From Solanum dulcamara (taxonomy: Eukaryota > Streptophyta > Magnoliopsida > Solanales > Solanaceae): DNA of 64,000 bases. Made by a program: the position numbers and the translations under genes. Below, piece after piece: positions 1 to 9,740 of this stretch. Below the pieces are notes generated by a model. That model was not told the DNA's origin, searched no databases, and worked only from the letters and a program-made list of their open reading frames with translations. Position 1 is the first letter of the stretch. The number at the start of each line of letters is the position of its first letter. The stretch lies in assembly GCF_947179165.1 (NCBI RefSeq), contig NC_077240.1:3851501-3915500 (forward strand), given 5' to 3'.

Positions 1-2300
1 GAATCCGTTCACAGCAATCACAAGTCAAGCAAAAGCTAAAAGACACAATTGGTAAAGCAACTGTTAATTTCAAGCTGAAGGCTTTCGTCCTCCATCAGAA
101 TAACTAAGGCACCTCATGCGGGGCACAAGTAACACAAGGAAACTCTTTTTATAGGGTGAACATTTGAAGCATGTTTTAACGGTTCTGAGGTTTAATTTAT
201 GCTTAATTTCCAGCTCATCAGTTGATCTAGGTTTCAGCTTATTTATTTAAGTTTTTAGGGTGACAGATAATTTGGCGTATTCTTGTAATGGTTCCGCGGA
301 GAACTTCTTTAATAGGTTTTTAGGTACGTTAATTGCTTCCTAGATTACTTTGGAGTCCTAATTTTCTTAGGATGAAAGAACAAGCTTGTTTCAATGTTGA
401 AGTAGTTCTACTAGTAAGTAAGAACAATTTTTTCAGTCCACAAGCATATCTATGAGAGCTGTTTGTTAGTTTCAGAGCAAGCTTTCTTGCCTTTTTGGTG
501 CTTCTGCTGCCTTGAATTAGGAGGTTTAACCATAAGAGAATTATATATTTTATCCTTGATCAGTTTTACCCATAAATAATTCTAGGTGGGTCCAAAACTC
601 CTTCCTTTCCTCTCCCCGTCTTCTGCTGCTTCTTTTTTATCATTCTTCTCCTTGTAGCTACTGTGCACATGCTACTTCCAATCAGCATCGGAACCAGTCC
701 AATATTTTTCCAACATTTATCTTTTACCTACACAAAAACAGCGGCAATACTCTGCTTGTTAAATCACAACAACCAGTAATTTTAGTTCCAACGGTGCCAC
801 CCTTCTGCCCCCTAGCTATAATAAATAGCCATTAGCAATAAGTTTCAATATGGCCTTGAATACAACTACTAGAAACTTTACAATCAGAAACCATGTTCAT
901 CAACTAATGATGAAATAAGTTATCCTATAAGAGGAAATAACGCGACAAGGAATCGTGTGAAATCTTCTGATCAATTACGTAACATGCCAACTAAGATTAT
1001 CAGCAGCTTGAGAAAACATTTGCTGTAGCCACATAGCTTACATGAGAAACTGTTCAGTGACTTCAAATTTTTAGTTTGTTCACAAATGAACACAAAATTT
1101 TACTTTGTTAGCAAATGAACACAAGTTCTCACTTATCCAATGAAGATTAGACACTCAACCAAAATATTAGCCTGAAAAAAATTGCTTCAGACAGTTGGAA
1201 TTTTCTCAAACATGATATTTACAACCATTAGTGGGATTTTACGGGGTTTGTTGTTGTTGTTGATATTTACAACCATTTAATCACTTGGTTCTGCAGCTTA
1301 ATTGGTTAGTGTGGAGTTGTGACAATGATTCTACCTAAAAATTGCTTGAGGGCCTAGACAAAAACAATTTACACAGGAGCTGCTCATAGTGCTTACCATG
1401 CTACATGACTAGTGCCAGGCAGAGATGATTAAAGGTAAAGTAAATCTTTTTTTATCCAATCAACGTTGTGGGGAAAAAATGGTTCCAGACTTCCACCAAA
1501 TACAAGTACATTTTCTAGAAGAGACAAATTTCCTCATGTATGAAAGACCAACTTAAACATAGACAACTGAACAAACACAAATGAGAGAGTATGGCTACTT
1601 CCAAGAATAATAATCTTTACCCCCAAGCTACGACTTAGACTAAAAAGAGTAAAACATGCTTTAGACCTTCATTGGCAAATGTGATTAGGAAAGGTTAAGT
1701 TATTGCATGTTTAAAACAAACTTTTCTTTCCTTTCCCCGCAAAAGAATACATTTTCAATAAATACCACAAAACAGTAAGAATAAAGTTAACAATAACTAA
1801 ATAACAGTAATGAGGCAATGCCACTTCCTTACTACTTTTTGGACAAAATCATTATTCAAATTAAAGCAGTTCACTAGAAAATAAGGCACTTGATTCACAT
1901 CTTGATCCAGGGGTGACCCATCCTCACCGAGCAAAAGTGGAACCATTTACATATAAAAAGTACTTAGGGGTCGCTCGGTACAAGAGACAAGGAATAATAA
2001 TCCCCAGAATAAAATGCATTTTAGAAATATCAGTAATACAAGAAAAGAAAAAATATGCCTTTGGATTAGCTATATGAATTCTCAATGACCATGTTTATCC
2101 AATTAAATTCATTGCAAAAATCAATTCATAGATGTCAAAGGAACAAAGTATTAGAAAGAAGTAAAAACTTGTATCTGAACTCCATTGAATTGGGGATCCA
2201 CAGTACAAAAAGAAATATCAAGTAAAAAGGGTGTTATCGTCAGTAACAACTATTCAAGAAAAACAAGAAGAATAATTCAAGAAACAGAGACATATATTCA
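1..2300. other. No coding sequence recognised; repeat scars only
   Basis: No convincing exon was found on either strand. The stretch is AT-rich and interrupted by stops. It holds a 31-bp LINE-tail insertion near 1230. Around 1966-2030 it has a probable partial MITE end, in which a GGGGTCG...GGTACAAGAGACAAGGAATAATAATCC pattern resembles a common Solanum MITE terminus. If the GT-rich junction near 2329 is a real splice donor of a minus-strand leader, this stretch would be the first intron of a gene lying to the left of the window. That is inference only. Confidence 0.4.
1213..1277 (+). mobile_element. 31-bp truncated LINE/SINE-type 3' tail with 17-bp target duplication
   Basis: The 17-bp sequence TGATATTTACAACCATT occurs at 1213-1229 and again at 1261-1277. 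Between the copies lies a 31-bp insert (1230-1260) that reads GTGGGATTTTAC followed by GTTGTTGTTGTTGT. This is the extreme 3' end of the TS-SINE/RTE-LINE family found full-tailed at 7012-7154. The perfect direct repeats show target-primed insertion of an almost completely 5'-truncated copy. Confidence 0.8.
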
Positions 2301-2328
2301 AGAAAATTAATGGATCGATAAAGATACC

Positions 2329-2515
2329 TCAGAATCGGATGACCGTTGAAGTGACGGAATTTTCTGGGTCCAAATTTGATTATTATTTTTTAAAATTTGG
2401 CGTTGTGTGGGCGAAAAAAAAAAAGCGCTATGTCTCCATAGAAGATGAAGGTTTGGTTCTTGAAGCAGGGAAAAGGAAATAGAGGCTCTGTGTGGGAACT
2501 GAGAGAGCAATTAAG
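2329..2515 (-). other. Possible 5' leader exon of a minus-strand gene lying to the left
   Basis: On the minus strand this stretch reads as a GC-richer leader that ends ...GATTCTGAG|GTATCT at about 2329, a plausible splice donor. It contains an open frame of 67 codons with no recognisable protein similarity. The neighbouring DNA to the right (2530 onward) is sharply AT-rich, as a promoter would be. No coding exon was found in 1-2300 to join to it. It could equally be random sequence. Confidence 0.25.
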
Positions 2516-2529
2516 CTGCCTGTAATAAA

Positions 2530-4368
2530 TGCATTATTTATTTTTTCTGATTAGTTTGTTTTCTTTTTTGAAAATATTATATATAGATTTGTAACAATAC
2601 TAAATAATAAGGTAGATTTTTTAATTTATAAAAATAATCAAAAAAATATTGAATCGTACCAGATAATATATGCTTACTCAAATCAATAAATAAGATGAAT
2701 TTTTATTTATTTATTTTTATTCTTCACTTTTTAACCTATAAAAAAATATAGAGAGTTTTCATCAAAGTCATACACAAATATACATGATAGTGTGTTCTAA
2801 TTTTTTTGTATGTTTTTCTTAAAAAAATTTACATGAGCCATATGGATACCGAAGAAAAGGAGGAGGAGATAACGGGCGGATATCGAAAAATCAATTTTTG
2901 GACATATAAAATAAAATAATCAAAAATAATATGGCATAAATTTTATGAGAAAAATATCCAACCGTACCATTGACATTATTATTTACAAGCCAAACTGAGT
3001 CATATGGTGGGAGTAGTGCATGTGCCTAATGATACATTTCACCTTGTATTTATTTACTTTAATCATGGGAGTAGTGCATGTGCCTAATGATACATTTCAC
3101 CTTGTATTTAGTTACTTTAATCAAGTTTGCGCTATAACATTAGTAATTAGTAATGTGTACTTAATGCCTAAGTGTTCATACAAAAAATGCAAGCGCAACA
3201 AACTTGGTCTAGTGTGATGTGTCGCATCAATAATAATGAGCGAAATCAGTATTATCTTACAAGTAATATATGGAGAAAAAAGAGAATATATGTATATTTT
3301 ATTTTTATTTTATAGAAGCAGAGAAGTTATTTTAATAGATCCTTAAATTAAATCAAACATTTTTAAACGGTAATTAATGTTAAGGATAAAGCATGGAGAA
3401 AAAAATTCTCTTTATATGCTAAAAGTGTGAAGTCAAAATAAAAAAAAAGTATTTAATTTTTAGTACAATGAACAAATAAAATTGAATGAAGAACGTATTT
3501 GACAAGTTTTTACTATTTTTCAATGGTAACATTTGTATTATCCACTCAAATTATCCTTTGGCTATAAAATTTTTGATTCACATTTTTTAGAATAAATTTA
3601 ATTTATTTAAAAAATCATTGGTTGTGAAAAATTCACATTTAATTTAAAGTCGTGTTTCAAATTTGAAAACACAACTAACAATATGTTTATTAACCAACGT
3701 TTACAATAGTACTAATTCAAATATGAATATTGTTTTACATATTGTAAAAAATATAACCAAATACATACTCTTACTTCATAAATTCAAATAAAATAAAATA
3801 ATTTAAATAAATTAGGGCCTTAAATGAAGTAAATTGGAGCATAGTTAATTATTATTTTTGTTATTATGTTGTCATTGGTAATGTATTGTATATTTTATAA
3901 CTAAGTGTAAATCGTACTTACGACTTTAAAAATTATAGATGTAAAATTAATGTTACTGGGTTGTGCATAGCATAGGCTATCAAAAATAGTGGTGGCTCTC
4001 ATTTATTCATCCACATTGCTACCCCATGTTCTTCCTATTCAGTACAAGAAAGAATCCAACCTATAGGGCTATGAATAGTGATAGCTTACATCATATTAGT
4101 AATAAGAAAAATATAGAGCGCATAAAATTTAATAAAAAGCTTGATTGTCGATAACTTAAAAAAAATTGGCAATACATATGATCCAACAATCAATATTATT
4201 TTGTTGTCTAATAGTAAGTGGGATGAGTACATAAAGGTTAGTATTATATTTAATAAATATTTTCTTCATTTTATTGTAAAAAAAAGGTTTAATTTCATGT
4301 GCACATTCAGATATTGAAAATAAACGGTCTTAATCATTCAGTGTTCAATCTAGAAATTATATCTTAAT
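2530..4368. other. AT-rich intergenic DNA with one tandem duplication
   Basis: No gene is supported. Very high A+T, long homopolymer runs and stops in all frames. The only structured item I see is the 58-bp tandem duplication at 3009-3123. Confidence 0.5.
3009..3123. repeat. 58-bp perfect-period tandem duplication
   Basis: Two adjacent copies, 3009-3066 and 3067-3123, begin GGGAGTAGTGCATGTGCC and differ at only one or two bases near their right ends (TATTTATTTAC versus TATTTAGTTAC). This looks like a recent local duplication. A small open frame across it is a by-product of the repeat and is not called as a gene. Confidence 0.85.
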
Positions 4369-4548
4369 ATTCAGATGTATATTCAATTTGACCTCTTTTT
4401 ATGCTTTTATTGAGCTGAGGGTTTCTCGAAAACAACCGTCCTACCTTGGTAGGAGTAAGGTCTGCGTACACTTTACCCTCCCCAGACCCCACGTTGTGGG
4501 ATTTCACTGGATTGTTGTTGTTGTTGTTGTATTCAGATGTATATTCAA
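4369..4548 (+). mobile_element. 144-bp 5'-truncated RTE-LINE/TS-SINE tail with 18-bp target duplication
   Basis: The 18-bp word ATTCAGATGTATATTCAA occurs perfectly at 4369-4386 and 4531-4548. The insert (4387-4530) runs from TTTGACCTCTTTTTATGC through TTTTATTGAGC, CCTACCTTGGTAGGAGTAAG and GTCTGCGTACACTTTACC to GGGATTTCACTGGATTG followed by TTG repeats. It is collinear with the tail of the LINE at 6275-7154, including the bases before the SINE-shared part. A truncated LINE copy is therefore likelier than a tRNA-headed SINE; no box A/B head is present. Confidence 0.88.
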
Positions 4549-5805
4549 ACTTAGACATCTAGATCATAATATACATCTTTATATATATATAAAGAAGATA
4601 ATATTTACACCTCAACTTGAAGATACTTTATTTTCTTTATTTTATTTTTCAATTATAATTATAATTTCACCTTCTAATATTCAATAAATTTAACTTTTGG
4701 ACTTTGAGGAGGGTGATTAGTGATGACCGTCGAATAGTAGCTACATTTAATTATGTTGGAAAATAGAAGTGGGTACTGTACTAGAGCACCCAAAATTAAA
4801 ATATTGAACTTATTTATGATAGGAAGAAGGAGATGCATTTCCATGTTTAGACAACTTTTTTGGTCTTTGACCTCTTTCATATAAAGTTTTTTTTTAATAT
4901 GACTTATATCAAAATTGGAGATAGGGAGGAAATTAGAAAGAGAAAAATTAAAAAAACTCACCAACAAATAAAAGTTCAGATAGTAAATCAATTATGTTCC
5001 TCTCTTTCATAGTTTAATAACACCAACTTGGAATATTTGTTTTTGCAATCTACTTTTTGTGTCTTTAGTGCTAATTGATCTTCGGATAAGTTTGACTATA
5101 TTAACAACCGAATCAATTGCTACATTATGTTGTATTTTATATTCTCAATCTTATGTTTCACTCTTTAATTTTAAGTATAAAAAGGAATGATACTTTATAT
5201 ATTTAGTATTTAATAATTTAATTTTTACATTTTTTATTTTATTCTTAATAAAATGATAAAGTAGTTGCAAAAAGGTCCAAATTAAAAGTAGTTTCAGAAT
5301 AAAAAGGAATGATATCTTTTTATATTTAGTATTTAATAATTTAATTTTTAAATTTTCTATTTTATTCTTAAGATGATTAAAGTAGTTGGAAGAATGGTCC
5401 AAACTAAAAGTAGTTGCACAAGTGGAGATTTGGCTTTTAGTTAAATGTAATTCTTTTCACAAAAAATAATAAAAGATAACACAAGGGATTTGCAAATTAT
5501 ATAATTAAAGAGTTATTTTCTTTATTTCATATTATAAGTGAGAATAAAAATCTATTCTCTCATATTTATTGAGAAAGAAAACCAAAGGTCTACGTAGTAA
5601 AATTAAGATATAATCAACCAACGGTAAATTTGAACTTTTTCTCAATAAAAAATGGAAGGAAAATCTCAGGTATCCTCCTTTCTGGGGAAAATATTTATGA
5701 GTCCAAAAGAAATATATTTTCTTCCTTAATTTCCTTGTTTTGTCCAATTAACAAAGGAAAACTTCTATCTAAAATGGAATTTAAGTTTGAATTTGGTTGT
5801 GCTGA
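4549..5805. other. AT-rich intergenic DNA with a tandem duplication
   Basis: No gene is supported. The stretch is AT-rich and contains the 122-bp tandem duplication at 5177-5420. Several short open frames lack any recognisable motif. Confidence 0.5.
5177..5420. repeat. Two-copy tandem duplication, period about 122 bp
   Basis: ATAAAAAGGAATGATA begins at 5177 and again at 5299. Each copy continues through TTTAGTATTTAATAATTTAA and ends near GGTCCAAA(T/C)TAAAAGTAGTT. The copies differ at scattered positions and small indels, so the duplication is older than the one at 3009. Confidence 0.75.
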
Positions 5806-6169
5806 ACGCTTGTTTGGATGGTTGTTACCTATTATATTGTATTGTTAATTTAGATATAATATTTGTTTTGATTGTTATTTAAAAATTTAGTTGTATCGTG
5901 TTATTAAATTCATCATTAGATAACCACAAAATTAATTTGTGTAACGACTTTTACCTTATATTGTTTTCTTACTCTCTCTTTACTCATTATTTAATACACA
6001 TATTTTATCTTTTTTTAATCTCTTTTGTAGTAGCTCTGTATCTATTTTTTGTAGGTTAATTCTTTGAATTGTTGGTGGTCGATATTATCATTATGTAACA
6101 ATAAAAATTAATACAAGATCTATTAAAATATTGAATTTATTAAAACAATATGATACATGATGTAATAAT

Positions 6170-6274
6170 CACTACTAGAAATAAATATTTTTTTCACCAC
6201 AAATCAATGGAAAAATTGTGTTATACAACATAATTTCCCACTGAACCAATTTACTGAAAAAATGCATGGTGAAA
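6170..6274 (+). mobile_element. CACTA-like terminal sequence (fragment)
   Basis: CACTACTAGAAATAAAT at 6170 matches the usual start of plant CACTA (En/Spm) elements, and CACCACAAATCAATGG and CCCACTGAACC follow. No matching CTAGTAGTG right end was found before 7225, so this is a solo end or a chance match next to the LINE. Confidence 0.4.
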
Positions 6275-7154
6275 AGCAATTTCAAGTATCTTGGGTCTAT
6301 CATGCAAGGCAACGGAAAGATTGACGATGATGTCATACATCGTATTGGGGTAAGGTGGATGAAATAGAGGCTCGCTTCCGAAGTGCTATGTAATAAGAAG
6401 GTGCCACCACAACTTAAGGGCAAGTTCTACAAAGTAGTGGTTAGACCGGCTATGTTGTATGTGGCGGAGTGTTGGTCAGTTAAGATCTTTCACGTTCAAA
6501 AGATGAAAGCTGTCGAGATGAGAATGTTGAGATGGATGTGTGGGCACACCAGGAGTGACAAGATTAGAAATGAGGCTATTCGGGATAATGTGGGAGTGGC
6601 TTCAGTGGAAGACAAGATGCAGAAAAATGCGACTGAGATGGTTTGGGCATGTGAAGAGGAGAGACATAGAGGCCTCAATGCGGAGATGTGAAAGGTTGGC
6701 CATGGTGGTTTCAGAAGAGGTAGGAGTAGGCCGAAGAAATATTGGGGAGAGGTGATTAGGCAGGATATGGCGCAGTTACAGCTTACTGAGGATATGACCT
6801 TAGATATGAGGGTGTGGAGGACCCACATTAGGGTAGAAGACTAGTACATAGTCTCACTAATCTTCCTTATTAGTAGGCACATTAGCGCATAGTAATTTCT
6901 TGTGCTCTCATTTTTGTTATTATCTATTACTTTTTGTACTTTGATTGCTCTATTTTATCTGTGATGCTTCCGTTATTTGTTTCTCATATTTCTTTGAATT
7001 TCTTAGCCTTATCTGACCTTTTTTTATGCTTTTATGCTTTTATTGAGCCGAGGGTCTTTCGTAAACAGTCGTCCTACCTTGGTAGGAGTAAGATCTGCGT
7101 ACACTTTATCCTCCCTAGACCCCACATTGTGGGATTTTACTGGGTTGTTGTTGT
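6275..7154 (+). mobile_element. RTE-clade LINE, 5'-truncated, with degenerate reverse transcriptase C-terminus
   Basis: Translation in shifting frames gives the C-terminal tail of an RTE-type reverse transcriptase: [18 protein letters not shown], then [51 protein letters not shown] and QLQLTEDMTLDMRVWRT, stopping at TAG 6842-6844. Decay is visible: an in-frame TAG near 6355 where the family has Trp, and frame changes near 6620 and 6710. The 3' UTR runs to 7154 and ends in the same GTCTGCGTACAC...GGGATTTTACTGGGTTG(TTG)n tail seen in the shorter insertions. No clean target duplication was found. It lies inside the split MITE. Confidence 0.82.
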
Positions 7155-7224
7155 ATTAATTTAATCAAAATATCAATAAAAATAGTCATTGAACATTTAA
7201 TAGTAAATCATCCAAACAGAGTGT

Positions 7225-7572
7225 AGATCATATTGATTATAGTATATTAAGATAATTGTTGGGATGGTAAGCCTATTTTGCGAAGGTGAATAAATTTACT
7301 CTACCCTTATAAGAAACTTTAGGAATTTGGGATATTTCTTGAATAATTTTTCCCCCAAAAAGAAAGAAAAGAATCAGTTTTGACTGTAAAAAGGCACGTG
7401 TATGTTTGTGATAACCTGCAAAGCCAATTTATTTGGTACTTTTGTCAACCATTTGAGATTAGATTCATCAGATTGTCAGAGCAAAACCTTTTTGATTTGC
7501 TCTGAAATCAAGAAAACCTCATTTGACGACAAAACAAAAAGCTGACTGACAGACAGACACACAGAAACAAAT
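7225..7572 (+). promoter_or_regulatory. Upstream region of the ALP1-like gene
   Basis: This 350-bp stretch lies between the nested repeats and the start codon. A palindromic CACGTG (G-box core) sits at 7395-7400. No clear TATA box was seen. The last 70 bp before the ATG are purine-rich and look like a 5' UTR. Confidence 0.35.
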
Positions 7573-8835
7573 ATGAATACTCGAAATTTGGCTGCTCTGC
7601 TTTCTTCTCTTGTTGCTCAACTACTTCTTCTTCTTGCAGTCATTTTCCCTTCTTCAAATCCTCTTTCTATAACAAATTCCTCTTTCGCCGATTTTCTTTC
7701 GCCTCTTCTTCTCCATTTTCTCTCCGTTTCCGAAACCGCCGCTACCCTTTCACTCATCCCTTTTTCCAGAAAACGAAAACGTACCCTCTTCTCAGAATCC
7801 GATGCCCCGGCTGGCGATGGTTTGACCCGGTTCAAACTCGGTCGACCCGACTCGTTCATCCGACGTAACCCGGATTGTTTCAAGAAATTCTTCAATATCA
7901 ATTCTTCTACTTTTGATTGGCTTTGTGGTTTATTAGAGCCTCTGTTAGAGTGTCGTGACCCGGTTGACTCACCACTTAATCTCTCTGCCGAAACTCGACT
8001 CGGAATCGGGCTTTTCCGATTGGCTACCGGAGCTAATTTCTCTGATATTTGTCGAAGATTCAGCGTATCGGAATCTGTTGCTAAGTTTTGTTTCAAACAA
8101 TTGTGTAGGGTACTCTGCACTAATTTCCGTTTCTGGGTCGGATTACTGAATTCGGGTGAGCTTGAATCAGTTTCGAATCAATTCGAGTGCATTTCGGGTA
8201 TTCCTAATTGCTGTGGAGTCCTCTGTTGTGTAAGATTTAAGGTTAATGAAGAGAGTATAGCAGCTCAATTAGTGGTTGATTCAACATCAAGAATTATTAG
8301 TATTATAGCCGGTTTTCGCGGTGATAAGAGTGATTTCCAGGTCTTAAATTCATCAACTCTGTTCCAAGGTATTGAAAAAGGAACAATTTTTACGAATTCA
8401 CAAGCTTTGGAGATAAATGGAGTGGCTGTGCCTCAGTTTTTAGTTGGTAATGGAGACTACCCTTTGTTAAATTGGTTAATGTTACCATTTGATGATCATG
8501 TTTCACAATCAAATGAAGAGAACTTCAACAATGCAATCAATTTGATGTGTTTGCCATCAGTTAAAGCCGTTAAGAGCTTGAGAAATTGGGGCGTTTTGAA
8601 CGAACCGATTGAAGGGGAAATCAAGACTGCAGTGGCTTCTATTGGTGCTTGTTCAATACTTCATAATATGTTGTTATCAAGGGAGGATTATTCAGCATTT
8701 TGTGAGGATTTAAGTGATTATTCATTTCACAAATGCCAGAGTTCTTTGAATCCTGGTGAAAGTAACAGTGTAGCATGTGCTATTAGAAGTGCATTAGTCA
8801 CAAAAGCAATAGAGTTTCAGTCACAAAAGCAGTGA
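7573..8835 (+). CDS. Domesticated PIF/Harbinger transposase-derived protein (ALP1/HARBI1-like), intronless
   Basis: One open frame of 420 codons. After a hydrophobic N-terminus (residues 5-55) come a basic patch (RKRKR, 66-70), a helix-turn-helix-like block (LSAETRLGIGLFRLATGANF... about 137-175) and the DDE_Tnp_4 nuclease fold (about 205-375). The first catalytic region reads CCGVLCCVRFKV, with Cys218 where active transposases have Asp. The second, KSDFQVLNS, keeps Asp254. The third (PSVKAVKSL, about 328-336) seems to lack the usual Glu. No terminal inverted repeats or partner Myb-like ORF flank it. This fits a host gene, not a mobile copy. Arabidopsis ALP1 and ALP2, members of this family, associate with Polycomb complex PRC2. 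Function here is unproven. The first ATG in frame was taken as start. Confidence 0.85.
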   Translation: MNTRNLAALLSSLVAQLLLLLAVIFPSSNPLSITNSSFADFLSPLLLHFLSVSETAATLSLIPFSRKRKRTLFSESDAPAGDGLTRFKLGRPDSFIRRNPDCFKKFFNINSSTFDWLCGLLEPLLECRDPVDSPLNLSAETRLGIGLFRLATGANFSDICRRFSVSESVAKFCFKQLCRVLCTNFRFWVGLLNSGELESVSNQFECISGIPNCCGVLCCVRFKVNEESIAAQLVVDSTSRIISIIAGFRGDKSDFQVLNSSTLFQGIEKGTIFTNSQALEINGVAVPQFLVGNGDYPLLNWLMLPFDDHVSQSNEENFNNAINLMCLPSVKAVKSLRNWGVLNEPIEGEIKTAVASIGACSILHNMLLSREDYSAFCEDLSDYSFHKCQSSLNPGESNSVACAIRSALVTKAIEFQSQKQ

Positions 8836-9132
8836 CATTTTTCTAGTACTTTAATTTAAAGACAGAGAACATAAAATTTATTCATCTAGATTGTCAATTT
8901 TTTGCTCAAAGTTTAAACCTTTTTGGGCTGTTTTGCATAATAGCAAGTTCCGAATAAGATGCCCCCCTCTTCTGTTCTTTAACATACACAGCTCTTTCTG
9001 GTTGGTTGTCAATTACCTCGAAAGAAATTCATCATGTATATAGTGTTATTGGGTATGCGAATAAAGTTCTCTTTCCACTTTATATCAACAACTTACTACT
9101 TGCATTTGACCATAATATGTAGTATATAGTAT
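8836..9132. other. 3' UTR and short intergenic stretch
   Basis: Follows the stop codon of the ALP1-like gene. It holds T-rich sequence and AATAAA-like words (for example AATAAAGTT near 9060) but no gene. The words TGTTATTGGGTATGCG (about 9043) and TGTTGGCTATGTG (9133) are similar, suggesting the TRIM end may be partly duplicated here. Confidence 0.4.
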
Positions 9133-9740
9133 TGTTGGCTATGTGAATAAAATCCTACTCTGGTAGTTGAAAAGAAAAGGAAGTTACATATAAGGTGTAG
9201 TAATACTCTTAATGGGTGAAGTATTTTAGGACAAACGGTGCAAAATTGATTCAAAGCAGACAATATCACGTCATGTTAAGAATATCTTTGGCCTGATTTA
9301 GTCCAACAACTAGTATCAAAGCCAATAATTTGGTGAGACGAGTATGAAGATGGCGTAGTGATGCGTGGGGCCCAACTTAGTGCCTTTGCCCATCTATAGC
9401 TCGGTTTGCTAGTTTTACCCATAGCTTTGGAGACAAATACACACAAAAGAAAGCCAATGGACTTTGGTGGCCACAAATAATCAGTTGATTTGGTGTGGGG
9501 GAGGGGGATGCGCACACCGATAATCTCTAGATAATTCATGTGAAACTTATTTCGAGGAGGAGATTGTTTGGTGTGAGGACAAAACTCCACACTGGTACCT
9601 AAAAAAGGAAGGTATATATAAGATGTAATTATACTGGTGAGAGGTCCTTTGGGTAGAATTGTGTAGGATTGGCTCAAAATCGGATGTTTTATCCCAAAAA
9701 CTGTATCATGAGCTCTTGGTAGATACAGAGTTGATCTTTA
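9133..9740 (+). mobile_element. TRIM-like miniature LTR retroelement, degenerate
   Basis: The left repeat (about 9133-9308) starts TGTTGGCTATGTG and ends TAGTCCAACA. It is followed by TAGTATCAAAGC (9311-9322), a decayed version of the tRNA-Met primer site TGGTATCAGAGC. A polypurine run GAGGAGGAGA (9554-9563) precedes a second repeat starting TGTTTGGTGTGAGG (9565). Shared blocks between the repeats include AAGGAAG(G/T)TA(T/C)ATATAAG(A/G)TGTA and the GGAT/AAATTG.CTCAAA region. Only about 240 bp lie between them, with no gag or pol. A second primer-site-like word (CTGTATCATGAGC) follows the second repeat. The 133-codon minus-strand open frame here is a by-product. Confidence 0.6.

Larger units (their letters stand above)
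5806..7224. mobile_element. MITE split by nested insertions
   Basis: The left end reads ACGCTTGTTTGGATGGTTG (from 5806) and the right end CATCCAAACAGAGTGT (7209-7224); these are imperfect inverted repeats. The left body (GTTGTTACCTATTATATTGTATTG and onward) is typical of an abundant Solanum MITE. The element is interrupted after about 6169 by a CACTA-like terminus and an RTE LINE. About 360 bp of left part and 60-70 bp of right part remain. The superfamily is not certain; hAT-like is a guess. Confidence 0.55.

Noticed and set aside
4364..4687. Overlapping open frames around 4400-4680 on both strands
   Set aside because: They are translations of the inserted LINE tail, not host coding sequence.
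7617..8120. 167-codon open frame antisense to the ALP1-like gene
   Set aside because: Shadow of the real coding strand; the sense frame carries the family motifs.
9276..9677. 133-codon open frame on the minus strand
   Set aside because: It lies across both repeats and the interior of the TRIM-like element, has no recognisable domain, and its composition follows the repeat.
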